Assembly (NCBI RefSeq): GCF_019443505.1
Contig: NZ_CP080377.1
Location: 2,790,001-2,854,000 of the forward strand
DNA length: 64,000 nucleotides
Origin: Janthinobacterium sp. PAMC25594
GTDB taxonomy: Bacteria; Pseudomonadota; Gammaproteobacteria; Burkholderiales; Burkholderiaceae_D
Reading direction: 5' to 3'
Shown here: in pieces, positions 27,107 through 35,572 of the stretch
Layout: each line of letters starts with the position of its first letter
How positions within the stretch are numbered: the first letter of the stretch is position 1
Made by a program: the position numbers and the translations under genes
The notes under the pieces: model-generated
Database searches by the model: none
Told to the model about the DNA's origin: nothing
What the model saw: only the letters and a program-made list of their open reading frames with translations

Positions 27107-28146
27107 CAACGGCGTCCTTTTCGTTTCAATCTTGCAAATTCCACCATGCGGCGCAAGCCCAGCCACTGCTGCTGCCAGAAGCCACGGCCATAGTTGCGCC
27201 CGGGCCGGCCCACGCCATTGCTATCGATGCGGGCCAGCTGGTCGCGCACGCCCGTGCGCGCATAGCCGGCCGAGAAATTCGCGGTGCCCAGCAGCATATC
27301 CCAAATCGGCAGCACCACGCCGAAGTTGCAACCGCCCATGCTGCCCTTGCCTTTCGACTCGTGCCCCACGCCAATCGCGTGGTGCGTGCGGTGGAAACGG
27401 GGCGAGATCAGCAGCCGTTCGCCGATGCGGCCGAAGTGTATCCTCACATTCGCATGCTGCAAGCTTTGCAGAATGCGCGAAATCGACACCAGCAGCACGT
27501 ACTGGCCCGGCGGCACGCCGATACCGAGCGCCACCAGCGCCATCACCACGTCGCGCAGGAAGTCATCGAGCAAGTGGTTGCGGTCATCGCTCCACAAGTT
27601 CATGTTTTGCTGGCTGTGATGCAGGCTGTGCAAGCCCCACCACCAGCCGAAATGGTGCGAAGCCCGATGGTAGCAATAATCGACGAAGTCCAGTATCACA
27701 AAATAAATGATAAAACTAAGCAAGGGACTGATGCCGGGCAACAATGATTCCAGGTTCAATGGATGGATATTGTCGAAACGCAAAGCACCGGCCAAGGCAT
27801 CCATCAGCGGATCGAGCGTGAAGAAGACCAGCACGGAAAACAGGCCGACGCGGTGCAGCACTGTATAAATAAAGTCGTTCCAGCGGGCGCGCGGGTCGGT
27901 GATCTTTTGCGCGGGTATCAAGGCTTCGAGCGGGCGCAGCACGAGAAACAGCAGCACCAGTTCGCACAGGCCGATCAGCAGCCACTCCGTGCCCTCGAAC
28001 GCCTCTTCCGTGAATTCGCCAAAGCCCAGGTGATACACGAGGGGGTTCACCACAGTCTGGAACAGCCAGCCTTGCGCCACGCCAAAGGCGTCGACCACGG
28101 CGTCGATGACGGGCGTGACGAGGCTGACGATGTCGGCGGCGGTCAT
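27106..28146 (-). CDS. Sterol desaturase / fatty acid hydroxylase family protein
   Basis: Membrane di-iron enzyme of the fatty-acid-hydroxylase superfamily, 346 residues. Several transmembrane helices surround the diagnostic His clusters: YHRASHH, LHSLHHS and HRTHHAIG, which ligate two irons. Such enzymes hydroxylate or desaturate lipids or sterol-like substrates. The start at 28146 (MTAADIVSL) overlaps the deacetylase stop as ATGA; an upstream extension lies wholly in that gene. Translational coupling to the deacetylase and EI24 genes suggests a common process, perhaps envelope lipid or polysaccharide modification, which is inference. Confidence 0.9.
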   Translation of the reverse strand: MTAADIVSLVTPVIDAVVDAFGVAQGWLFQTVVNPLVYHLGFGEFTEEAFEGTEWLLIGLCELVLLFLVLRPLEALIPAQKITDPRARWNDFIYTVLHRVGLFSVLVFFTLDPLMDALAGALRFDNIHPLNLESLLPGISPLLSFIIYFVILDFVDYCYHRASHHFGWWWGLHSLHHSQQNMNLWSDDRNHLLDDFLRDVVMALVALGIGVPPGQYVLLVSISRILQSLQHANVRIHFGRIGERLLISPRFHRTHHAIGVGHESKGKGSMGGCNFGVVLPIWDMLLGTANFSAGYARTGVRDQLARIDSNGVGRPGRNYGRGFWQQQWLGLRRMVEFARLKRKGRR

Positions 28147-28979
28147 GGCTGGCCCTTCTTTTGCGCGTAGGCGGGATGCTCGCGCAGGGTGGCAAAACAG
28201 AAACCCTTGTCTTGCAGGCCGGAAATCAAGGCATCCAGGTTGGCGGGCGCCCACGCATCCTTGCGCGACCAGATGCCCATGTGCGAAATGAAAATGTCGC
28301 CGCTGCGCAGGTTCGCCAGCGCCTTTTTCAGCAGCATGGCGTTCGGATACTTGTCGCTGGGCAGCTCATCGCCCGAGTACCCCGCCGGCGCCCAGCCCGC
28401 ATGCTGGTAGCCGCAGGCGCTGCCGGCCGCCAGGGTGCGCGGCGAGGTGTAGCCGCCCGGCGCGCGCCAGAATGGGTCGAGCTTGTGCCCGGTCAGTTCC
28501 TGGAAGCGCGTATCGACACGGCGCAATTCCTCGCAGAACTGTTTATCGGTGTAGGAGGCCAGCTTGCCGCCATCCTTGCCGAACTGGGGCTTGACCTGGA
28601 TCAAGCCGTTGGCCAGATCCTTCTTCCAGTACACGTGGTCAAACGTATGCGTGCCGAACGCATGGCCTTCGGCGACCCGGGCTTTCCAGTACGGCGCCCA
28701 TGACGGATCGAGCGAATAGTCGCCGCGCGTGGTCTTTTCATTGGCCAGGAAGAAGGTTGCCTTCACATGGCGCTTGTTCAGCACATCGGCGATCAGTTGC
28801 GCTTGCGACTGGCTACCCGTGTCGAAGGTCATGTAGATCGTGCCCTTGCAGGCGGCCGGGGCTGAAGATGCGGCGGGTACAGGTGCGGTAGGTGCGGCCG
28901 CTTGCGCGGGCGACAGCATCGTGCTGGCGCACAGCAGCATGGCGGGCACGCCGCCGCTCAGAATAAGACGCTGCATCAT
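28143..28979 (-). CDS. Polysaccharide deacetylase family protein
   Basis: Secreted NodB-homology enzyme of 278 residues. The start at 28979 gives a signal peptide MMQRLILSGGVPAMLLCAS ending near AQA-AA. Motif 1 reads TFDTG rather than TFDDG, so the usual second Asp (a metal ligand) is Thr. Motif 2 has the His pair GTHTFDH, motif 3 is FWRAPGGYTSPR, and the C-terminal DIFISHMG carries the motif-5-like His. The altered motif 1 raises doubt about metal binding or signals a distinct subfamily. Its start overlaps the YncE-like stop by one base. Confidence 0.85.
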   Translation of the reverse strand: MMQRLILSGGVPAMLLCASTMLSPAQAAAPTAPVPAASSAPAACKGTIYMTFDTGSQSQAQLIADVLNKRHVKATFFLANEKTTRGDYSLDPSWAPYWKARVAEGHAFGTHTFDHVYWKKDLANGLIQVKPQFGKDGGKLASYTDKQFCEELRRVDTRFQELTGHKLDPFWRAPGGYTSPRTLAAGSACGYQHAGWAPAGYSGDELPSDKYPNAMLLKKALANLRSGDIFISHMGIWSRKDAWAPANLDALISGLQDKGFCFATLREHPAYAQKKGQP

Positions 28980-29950
28980 CACATGCGCGGCGAGTGGGTG
29001 GCGAAATACACGCCGTGGGGCGAGCGGCCCACCGGTATCGTCTTGATCACCTTGCGCGTGGTCAGATCGATCACGGCCACTTTCTTGATCCAGCGCAAGG
29101 TCACCCACATGGTCTTGCCATCGGGCGTGATTTCCATGCAGTCTGGTCCACCGGGCACATTGATGGTGCCCACGTTTTCCAGGGTTTGCTGGTCGATGAT
29201 GTTGATCGTGTTCGACACGCGGTTCGAGACAAACGTCATGCGCTTGTCACCGAGCGCGCGGAAATTATGCGTGCCGGCGCCCGCCTTGATGCGCTTGACG
29301 GTCTTTTGCGTGCGCCAGTCGATCACTTCCACGTAATCGCTGCCCATGATGCCGACCAGCAAATGCTTGCCATCGGGCGTCATCGTGATGCCGGCCGGCG
29401 CCGGGCCGACAGGCATGGTCCATTTCACCGTCTGCGTGGCCAGGTCGATGGCGCTGACCTGGTTGCTGCCCTGTTGGGTAATGAAAGCCATGGTGCTGTC
29501 GGCCGTGAAGGCCATATGGCTGGGCAGTTTCGGCAGCGGGATGCGCTTGGCCAGGGTCAGGGTCTTGCCGTCGTAGCGGTACAGGTCGATGCGGTCCAGG
29601 CGCAGCGAGTTCGAGATGAACCATTTCTGGTCCGGCGAAAAGCCGATCTGGTACGGGTCGAGGATATTGCTGATGCGGCGCTGGATCTGGCCCGATACGG
29701 GGTCGAGGAAGATCAGCTCATTGCCCACGGAACTGGCGACGATCAGCGACTTGCCGTCCGGCGTTTCCATCAGGTGATGCGGTTCCTTGCCGACGGCAAA
29801 GGTGGACAGGGGAGCATAGGTTTTCTGGTCCAGCAGTTGCACCGTAGCATCACGGGAATTGAGCACCACCACCACTTCGGCTTGCGCCGTCGATATTGCG
29901 GAAACCAGGCACAGCGAGGAAAAAACAAGGCGGCGTAGACTGCGGAACAT
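28979..29950 (-). CDS. YncE-like periplasmic beta-propeller protein
   Basis: Exported seven-bladed propeller protein of 323 residues. A signal peptide (MFRSLRRLVFSSLCLVSA, cut after TAQA) is followed by repeated YVTN-type blades: TPDGKSLIVASSVGNEL, SPDQKWFISN, TPDGKHLLVG and TPDGKTMWVT. E. coli YncE and cytochrome-D1-like relatives have this fold; a function as binding or scaffold protein is likely but unproven. The start at 29950 is chosen for the signal peptide; ATG at 29983 is in frame. First gene of a minus-strand cluster with overlapping stops and starts. Confidence 0.87.
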   Translation of the reverse strand: MFRSLRRLVFSSLCLVSAISTAQAEVVVVLNSRDATVQLLDQKTYAPLSTFAVGKEPHHLMETPDGKSLIVASSVGNELIFLDPVSGQIQRRISNILDPYQIGFSPDQKWFISNSLRLDRIDLYRYDGKTLTLAKRIPLPKLPSHMAFTADSTMAFITQQGSNQVSAIDLATQTVKWTMPVGPAPAGITMTPDGKHLLVGIMGSDYVEVIDWRTQKTVKRIKAGAGTHNFRALGDKRMTFVSNRVSNTINIIDQQTLENVGTINVPGGPDCMEITPDGKTMWVTLRWIKKVAVIDLTTRKVIKTIPVGRSPHGVYFATHSPRM

Positions 29951-30147
29951 GGAAGAAATCACTGTTAAATACAAAACAGGCATTTTACGTGGAACACTGT
30001 ATTTTTTGTATGAAATCCCCCCTTAAATGCGACCGGCAGCCACACATCGTCGTAATTTCCCCTTTTTCCCTGTCCCGCGCCTGGAATGGCGCTTTGCAAC
30101 TCATTGCTCTACAATCTGAAGCTTTCATCGCCTACACAAGGATTATC

Positions 30148-30504
30148 ATGACCACCACCACTACCGCTTCCGGCCTGCAATACATCGATACCGTCGTCGG
30201 CGAAGGCGCTGAAGCGCAAGCCGGCAACAATGTTGTCGTGCATTACACGGGCTGGCTGCAAAACGACGACGGCAGCGCCGGTTCGAAATTTGATTCGAGC
30301 AAGGACCGCAACGACCCATTCGAATTCCCGCTGGGCGCAGGCCGCGTCATTCAAGGCTGGGACGAAGGCGTGCAAGGCATGAAAGTGGGCGGCAAGCGCC
30401 AACTGATCATCCCGGCAGCACTGGGCTATGGCGCACGCGGCGCCGGCGGCGCGATTCCACCGAACGCCACCCTGATTTTCGACGTCGAACTGCTGGGCGT
30501 ATAA
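30148..30504 (+). CDS. FKBP-type peptidyl-prolyl cis-trans isomerase
   Basis: Single-domain FKBP of 118 residues that speeds prolyl isomerisation. Active-site blocks are NNVVVHYTGWL, KFDSSKDRNDPFEFPLGAGRVIQGWDEG (residues about 47-74) and ALGYGARGAGGAIPPNATLIFDVEL. No signal peptide, so cytoplasmic. The start at 30148 follows AAGGATTATC; the upstream in-frame region lacks similarity. Monocistronic with a terminator. Confidence 0.96.
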   Translation: MTTTTTASGLQYIDTVVGEGAEAQAGNNVVVHYTGWLQNDDGSAGSKFDSSKDRNDPFEFPLGAGRVIQGWDEGVQGMKVGGKRQLIIPAALGYGARGAGGAIPPNATLIFDVELLGV

Positions 30505-30539
30505 GAACGGACTCCGCAGCGCTCAAGCGACTGTCTCCG

Positions 30540-30577
30540 GCGCCGCCCCTGTTCACTCAGCGGCGGCGCTTTTGTTT
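30540..30577 (+). terminator. Rho-independent terminator after FKBP gene
   Basis: GCGCCGCC (30540-30547) / GGCGGCGC (30562-30569) followed by TTTTGTTTT. Confidence 0.85.
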
Positions 30578-30704
30578 TGAGTGTGTCCTCTAATGCACGG
30601 CGCGCTTTTTTCACTATGATGTCAGGCACTGCAGCACGCACGGTGGCCACTCCGCCGCGCCTGCCGCACTTTTCCAGCGATTCCATCAGCACACAGGAGC
30701 CATC

Positions 30705-30959
30705 ATGAGTTTACAAGAGCAATTCGAACAAGCGCAGCTCGATTCCAAGACCCTGTCCGAGCGTCCGGACAATATGACCTTGTTGAAAATCTACGCCTTG
30801 TTCAAGCAAGCCTCAAGCGGCGACGCCACGGGCGAGCGTCCTGGCATGACCGACTTCGTCAACCGCGCCAAGTTCGACGCCTGGGCGGCCTTGGCCGGCA
30901 CCTCGAAGGAAGAGGCGCAACAGCAGTACATCGACCTGATCGAAGACTTGAAGGATTAA
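30705..30959 (+). CDS. Acyl-CoA-binding protein
   Basis: Small four-helix ACBP of 84 residues that binds long-chain acyl-CoA in the cytoplasm. The signature LLKIYALFKQASSGD, followed by RPGMTDFVNRAKFDAWAAL and the terminal EEAQQQYIDLIEDLK, is typical. CAGGAG lies 6 bases upstream of the ATG. Bacterial ACBPs are scattered in proteobacteria. Own terminator follows. Confidence 0.95.
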   Translation: MSLQEQFEQAQLDSKTLSERPDNMTLLKIYALFKQASSGDATGERPGMTDFVNRAKFDAWAALAGTSKEEAQQQYIDLIEDLKD

Positions 30960-31043
30960 GCGCGAGCAACGCCTGCTTTACAGAGAAATCAGCCGAAAAC
31001 GGCTGAAAACTCACTAAAAACCACCAAAACAGGCTGAAAACGC

Positions 31044-31078
31044 AAAAGTGGCTACCGAATCGGTAGCCACTTTTTTTA
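31044..31078. terminator. Strong bidirectional terminator between ACBP gene and proX
   Basis: A 14-bp perfect stem AAAAGTGGCTACCG / CGGTAGCCACTTTT with a 3-base loop, A-rich and T-rich on opposite sides. It serves both converging genes. An extra hairpin CAGCCG-AAAA-CGGCTG lies upstream at 30990-31005. Confidence 0.92.
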
Positions 31079-31097
31079 CGCCGGTATCAGCCGTAAA

Positions 31098-32156
31098 TTA
31101 CTTTTTCGCTGCCGCCAGCGCTTGCGCGATCCAGCCGTCAAACGTTTGCTGGTGGTACTTGATCCAGCCGGCCGTATGACGCGCGATATCGGCTTGCGTG
31201 CTTTCGCCGCGGCGCATGCGCTCGTTCTGCGCATTGATATCGGCCACGGGCAGTTGCATCACCTCGAACAGCTTGGCCGCGGCCGGATTTTTCTCCGCCC
31301 ACGCCTTGTTGGACACGATGCGCGCCGTGTTGACGGCAAAACCGTAATCGCTGCCATCGTCGAGGCGGGTATTCACCTTGTCCGGATTGGCCGAGAATGG
31401 CACTTTCAGCCAGACCACATCCTTGCCCGGCACCAGCACGCCACTGACCCAGTACGGCGTCCACGTGTAGTACAGGATCGGTTCGCCACGCTTGTAGCGG
31501 CCCAGGGTGTCGGCGATCAGGGCCGCATAGCTGCCCTGCACGTGCGTCACCGTCTTGCGCAATTTGTACGCATCCATGTGCGTCTCGATCAGCGCTTCGC
31601 AGCCCCAGCCCGGATTGCAACCCGTCAAGTCAGCCTTGCCATCGCCATCGTGGTCGAACAGCTTGGCCAGCGTCGGGTCGCGCAACTGGTCGATATTCGT
31701 GATGTTGTACTTTTCCGCAGTTGCCTTGTCGATCAGATAACCTTGCGCGGCCGGGCCGGCGTAGTGGCCCGTGCGCAACAGCTTGGCGTCGCCGCCCGCA
31801 TTGTTATAGAAATCCTTGTGCATCGGGTCCCAGTGCACGGCCATGAAGGTGGCGTCGCCGTTGGCGATGGCGATATGCGCGGTCGGGTACTCCACTTCCT
31901 TGATCGGCTGCACTTCGTAGCCGAGCTTTTCCAGGGCCTTGTCGACCAGCATGGTCTGGAAGGTTTCTTCCGCGATCGAGCTTTGCAGCGGCTGTACCTT
32001 GACGCCCTTGCCGGGCAGCGCATCGGCTGTCACGGCCGGCGTTTGCGCCATGGCCAGGCTGGTGGTCAGGGCCAGGGCGGCGATCGCCAGGGCGGAAAAC
32101 AGCTGGAACTTGCGTTGCGATTTTTGCGTCACTTTAAAATTGTCAATTTGATGCAT
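31098..32156 (-). CDS. proX: Glycine betaine/proline ABC transporter substrate-binding protein
   Basis: Periplasmic binding protein of 352 residues for glycine betaine, proline betaine or related osmolytes. A signal peptide ends near residue 37 (AMA-QT). The OpuAC-type domain has [54 protein letters not shown] and [16 protein letters not shown] blocks; the Trp/Tyr-rich pocket that cages quaternary ammonium groups is evident. AAAGGAACCAC precedes the ATG. Last gene of proVWX, 9 bases after proW. Confidence 0.93.
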   Translation of the reverse strand: MHQIDNFKVTQKSQRKFQLFSALAIAALALTTSLAMAQTPAVTADALPGKGVKVQPLQSSIAEETFQTMLVDKALEKLGYEVQPIKEVEYPTAHIAIANGDATFMAVHWDPMHKDFYNNAGGDAKLLRTGHYAGPAAQGYLIDKATAEKYNITNIDQLRDPTLAKLFDHDGDGKADLTGCNPGWGCEALIETHMDAYKLRKTVTHVQGSYAALIADTLGRYKRGEPILYYTWTPYWVSGVLVPGKDVVWLKVPFSANPDKVNTRLDDGSDYGFAVNTARIVSNKAWAEKNPAAAKLFEVMQLPVADINAQNERMRRGESTQADIARHTAGWIKYHQQTFDGWIAQALAAAKK

Positions 32157-32165
32157 GTGGTTCCT

Positions 32166-33269
32166 TTATTGTGCGTTGGCCAGCGTTGCTTGCTGCTCAA
32201 CATTATTTTTCTTCGCATTGCCGCGCACCAGGCGCAGCACGAAACCGGCTGGACCCGTCTGATACCAGTGGCGCACGCCACGGCGCGGCTGACCCATCGC
32301 TTGCGTCAACCGGTCGAGGGTGATGGCCAGCAGCACGATGCCCAGGCCACCCACGGTTGCCAGACCCATGTCCAGGCGGCCAATACCGCGCAACACCATC
32401 TGACCCAGACCACCGACGGCGATCATCGAGGCGATCACGACCATCGACAGCGACAGCATCAGCGACTGGTTGATACCGGCCATGATGGACGGCATGGCCA
32501 GCGGAAACTGCACGCGGGTCAGCAACTGCCACGGCGAAGCGCCATATGCACGGGCCGCTTCGATCAAGTCCGGACGCACCTGGCGAATACCCAGGTTGGT
32601 CAAACGCACCAGCGGCGGCAGGGCAAAGATGATCGTCACGATCACGCCTGGCGCATTACCGATACCAAACAGCATCACCACCGGCACCAGGTAAACAAAG
32701 GCGGGCGTGGTCTGCATGGCGTCCAGCAAGGGGCGCAGGATATTCTGTGCGCGGTCGCTGCTGGCAAGGAAAATGCCCAACGGCAAGCCGATGGCCAGAC
32801 AGAACGCCAGCGACGTCAACACCAGCGACAAGGTCGTCATGGCTTCTGGCCAGATGCCCAGCATCGACACGAGCAACAGCGCCAGCACGGTACCGATGGC
32901 CAGCGTGCGGCTGGTAAATTGCCATGCCAGCAAACCGATGATGGCGATCACCGTCAGCGACGGAGCGGCCAGCAGCACGCCTTCCACGCCGGACAATACG
33001 CTGTCGATCGGCGCGCGCACGGCCTGGAAGAAGGGGCGGAAATGCGCCACGACCCAGCCCAGGCCCTGGTTAATCCAGCTTTCCAGCGGCAGCGAGCCGT
33101 CGAAAAGCTGTGTCATGTGAAAGCCGGACGCATGTTCCGGCTGCACGGCAGGCGCGGCGGCATCGAGCCACGCGGTGCTGGCGTCGGTGGGCGGCGTCAG
33201 CGCCCAGGGATTGATGTGGGCGGCCTGCTCAACAACAGGTTCTACGGTGGAAACGGTGCTTGGGTTCAT
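32166..33269 (-). CDS. proW: Glycine betaine/proline ABC transporter permease
   Basis: Inner-membrane permease of 367 residues. A long N-terminal extension of about 85 residues precedes the transmembrane core, as in E. coli ProW. The conserved EAA-type loop is seen as [29 protein letters not shown] (about 230-258). Overlaps proV by 4 bases (ATGA), so the three genes form one operon. Confidence 0.95.
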   Translation of the reverse strand: MNPSTVSTVEPVVEQAAHINPWALTPPTDASTAWLDAAAPAVQPEHASGFHMTQLFDGSLPLESWINQGLGWVVAHFRPFFQAVRAPIDSVLSGVEGVLLAAPSLTVIAIIGLLAWQFTSRTLAIGTVLALLLVSMLGIWPEAMTTLSLVLTSLAFCLAIGLPLGIFLASSDRAQNILRPLLDAMQTTPAFVYLVPVVMLFGIGNAPGVIVTIIFALPPLVRLTNLGIRQVRPDLIEAARAYGASPWQLLTRVQFPLAMPSIMAGINQSLMLSLSMVVIASMIAVGGLGQMVLRGIGRLDMGLATVGGLGIVLLAITLDRLTQAMGQPRRGVRHWYQTGPAGFVLRLVRGNAKKNNVEQQATLANAQ

Positions 33270-34498
33270 GCTTGTCCTTTCTGTTGTTGTTCGGCTATGG
33301 CTGGCGTATCGCGGTCGAGGAACTTCAGCAAGGTTGTCTTGCTGATGGCGCCGCGGAAGCTGCCGTCATTGGCCACCACAGGGACGGCGTAAGGCAGTTG
33401 CGCCACCTGGCCGAACAGGCCGGCGACTGGCTCATCTGCGTTGATGGTCTGCACGTCAGGCAGATAGGCATGCGCCAGGCCCAGCGGGCCCACATGGCCG
33501 TCGAGCGCACTGCGCAGCGAATCGACCGAGACGACGCCGAGGAACTTGCGCTGCGGATTGACAATGTACGCAAACGCGCGATCCTGCTCTTCCAGCATCG
33601 ACAGCGCGGCGCGCGAGCCGCGGCTCGGCGATTCCGACACCACGATCTGGCTCTTGCGGGCAATATCGCTGGCCTTGAAGACGGCCGCCGCATCGACGCC
33701 GCGCACGAAGTTGCGCACATAATCGTTGGCAGGTTTACGCAAGATTTCTTCCGGCGTGCCCACTTGCACCACATGGCCGTCTTTCATGATGGCAACGCGG
33801 TCGCCGATACGCATGGCTTCGTCGAGGTCATGCGAAATGAAGACGATGGTGCGGCGCTTGATTTGCTGCAAGCGCAGCAGTTCCGATTGCATTTCCGTAC
33901 GGATAATCGGATCGAGCGCGGAAAACGCTTCATCCATCAGCAAAATCGATGGATCGCATGCCAGCGCACGGGCCAGGCCCACGCGCTGCTGCATGCCGCC
34001 CGACAATTCGTCGGGATAGCTGGCGCCGTAGCCGTCCAGGCCCACTTGCTCCAAAGCTTGCTGGGCCAGCGCATGGCGCTCGGCCTTGGGCATGCCGGCC
34101 AGTTCCATGCCGAAGGCAGTGTTGTCGAGCACGGTAATTTGCGGCAGCAGCGCGAACGACTGGAACACCATGCTGATGTCCTTGCGGCGCAGGGCACGCA
34201 GTTGAGCGTCCGGCAAGGTGTTGATGTCGTTGCCGTCGATCAGGATGCGGCCGGCGGTCGGCTCGATCAGGCGGTTCAGCATGCGTACCAGGGTCGACTT
34301 GCCCGAACCGGACAGGCCCATGATGACGAAGATCTCGCCCGCTTCAATGGTAAAGGTGGCGTCGAAGACGCCGATGGTACAGTCGGTCTTGGCCAGGATA
34401 TCCTGCTTGCTGGCGCCCTTGCGGACGAGTTCAAGTGCTTCTTCTGGCTTGTCGCCGAACACTTTGAACACATGGTCGATAATGATTTGTTTTGCCAC
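33266..34498 (-). CDS. proV: Glycine betaine/proline ABC transporter ATP-binding protein
   Basis: ATPase subunit of 410 residues. A GTG start at 34498 ([15 protein letters not shown]) is chosen because GAGGGAG lies 9 bases upstream; further upstream only TTG is available. Walker [11 protein letters not shown]-loop FQSFALLPQ, signature [15 protein letters not shown], Walker [14 protein letters not shown] and the switch His (FISHDLDEA) are all present. Two C-terminal CBS repeats (about residues 270-400) are the usual ionic-strength sensor region of ProV/OpuA. Imports osmoprotectants under osmotic stress. Confidence 0.95.
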   Translation of the reverse strand: MAKQIIIDHVFKVFGDKPEEALELVRKGASKQDILAKTDCTIGVFDATFTIEAGEIFVIMGLSGSGKSTLVRMLNRLIEPTAGRILIDGNDINTLPDAQLRALRRKDISMVFQSFALLPQITVLDNTAFGMELAGMPKAERHALAQQALEQVGLDGYGASYPDELSGGMQQRVGLARALACDPSILLMDEAFSALDPIIRTEMQSELLRLQQIKRRTIVFISHDLDEAMRIGDRVAIMKDGHVVQVGTPEEILRKPANDYVRNFVRGVDAAAVFKASDIARKSQIVVSESPSRGSRAALSMLEEQDRAFAYIVNPQRKFLGVVSVDSLRSALDGHVGPLGLAHAYLPDVQTINADEPVAGLFGQVAQLPYAVPVVANDGSFRGAISKTTLLKFLDRDTPAIAEQQQKGQA

Positions 34499-34743
34499 GA
34501 TGTGGTTCTCCCTCGATTTGACGAATGGAATGAAACCCAGCAAGCTGCTAGCTTGCGGCGGGAATCAACAAACCCTGTTGCGTCGGCTACGCCACGGCGC
34601 AAAAAGCGCACGGGAGCGACAGTAAACAGGGGGTGACACGCGTGTGACCAGCGGATGGCCAAAGCCGATGCCGGGGTGCCGGGGTGCCGGGTGCGTGCTA
34701 AAAGAGGCTGTGGTTCAGGACTTTTAACAACGCTAGCGCCATG

Positions 34744-34769
34744 CAAATACATGGCACCAAATGTATTTG
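34744..34769. promoter_or_regulatory. Nested inverted repeats upstream of proVWX
   Basis: CAAATACAT (34744-34752) / ATGTATTTG (34761-34769) is a perfect 9-bp dyad. An overlapping 6-bp dyad GCCATG / CATGGC spans 34738-34755. About 250 bases before proV; a possible operator for osmotic or specific control. Confidence 0.4.
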
Positions 34770-34984
34770 ACCGAAAAAATCGACCAAGCTACTTTTATCT
34801 GGATGCGGGTGTAAAACCCGAAGAATTATTCACCACTCAGCGAGCGGAGAGTACTGCGAAGCAGAAGGTGAAACGCGGTGTAGCTGTTGTAAATATGACT
34901 CAAGTATAACGCAAAAAGACACCAAAGTCCAATGGCTTTCCAAATAGAAATGTGATAGCAATGTTCGCCAGCGTACAGTCAGAT

Positions 34985-35027
34985 GTAAAAAAGGCGAAAA
35001 GAGACGTGTTGGCATCGTCTTTTCGCC
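34985..35027 (-). terminator. Rho-independent terminator after PHA-granule protein
   Basis: GGCGAAAAGA (34993-35002) pairs with TCTTTTCGCC (35018-35027); on the minus strand the stem is followed by TTTTTT. Confidence 0.85.
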
Positions 35028-35087
35028 CATCGCTGCGACACGCTTCCTAGCACCAAACAGGGCGCCAGACAAGCGGGTGAAACGCCA

Positions 35088-35372
35088 TCAAACTGATTCA
35101 GTGAACACCTTGCGCATCTTCTCGGCAATCTTGCCTTCGATGGTGGAAGCAAAGGCGCTGAGCATGAAGCCCAGCTTGATTTGCAGTTGCGCCTGCTCTT
35201 TTTCCAGGGTCAGCGAACCATCGACGCCGCTGCGCTCGAAGCGCAGCACATCGCCATCCCAGGCACACGCCAGGTCATATTCCTGGGCCAGCTTGTCGGC
35301 CACTTGCTGCGCCGCTTCGCGCGCCTTTGCTGCTGTCAGCTTATGTTGCTGAACTATATTTATATCCGCCAT
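35088..35372 (-). CDS. Polyhydroxyalkanoic acid system family protein
   Basis: Protein of 94 residues of the PHA_gran_rgn family, often linked to polyhydroxyalkanoate granules. It begins MADINIVQQHKLTAAKAREAA and contains FERSGVDGSLTLEKEQAQLQIKLGFMLSAF, followed by an amphipathic C-terminal helix (IEGKIAEKMRKVF). The ATG at 35372 has AAAGGA upstream; a TTG one codon earlier is less likely. The intracellular PHA depolymerase at 38279 supports PHA metabolism in this organism, but they are not co-transcribed. Confidence 0.85.
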   Translation of the reverse strand: MADINIVQQHKLTAAKAREAAQQVADKLAQEYDLACAWDGDVLRFERSGVDGSLTLEKEQAQLQIKLGFMLSAFASTIEGKIAEKMRKVFTESV

Positions 35373-35572
35373 CAAACGATCCTTTTATTATAAAAACGGG
35401 GGCCATACGGCCAGCATCATACCAGCCGCCATGCGGCAGGCGCAGCCACAGCGGGCACTGGCCTGACAAAAAACGCCCGCCGTCCCGCATCTCGTTTGCG
35501 CGGGATCAAACCGGACACGCCGAAGCGGGACGACTATTCCAGTTCCAGCTGCGCGTATCTTGGAGAGCTACC

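Larger units (their letters stand above)
34499..35087. other. proV upstream region and PHA-protein downstream region
   Basis: A 589-base gap without a credible gene. It holds a dyad at 34744-34769 and the terminator at 34985-35027. The remainder of the proV side is moderately AT-rich and likely carries its promoter, which could not be placed with confidence. Confidence 0.5.

Noticed and set aside
31122..33392. A 756-codon open frame on the plus strand over proX and proW
   Set aside because: Antisense shadow of high-GC genes; low-complexity His/Gln/Arg-rich translation, and both opposite genes are firm.
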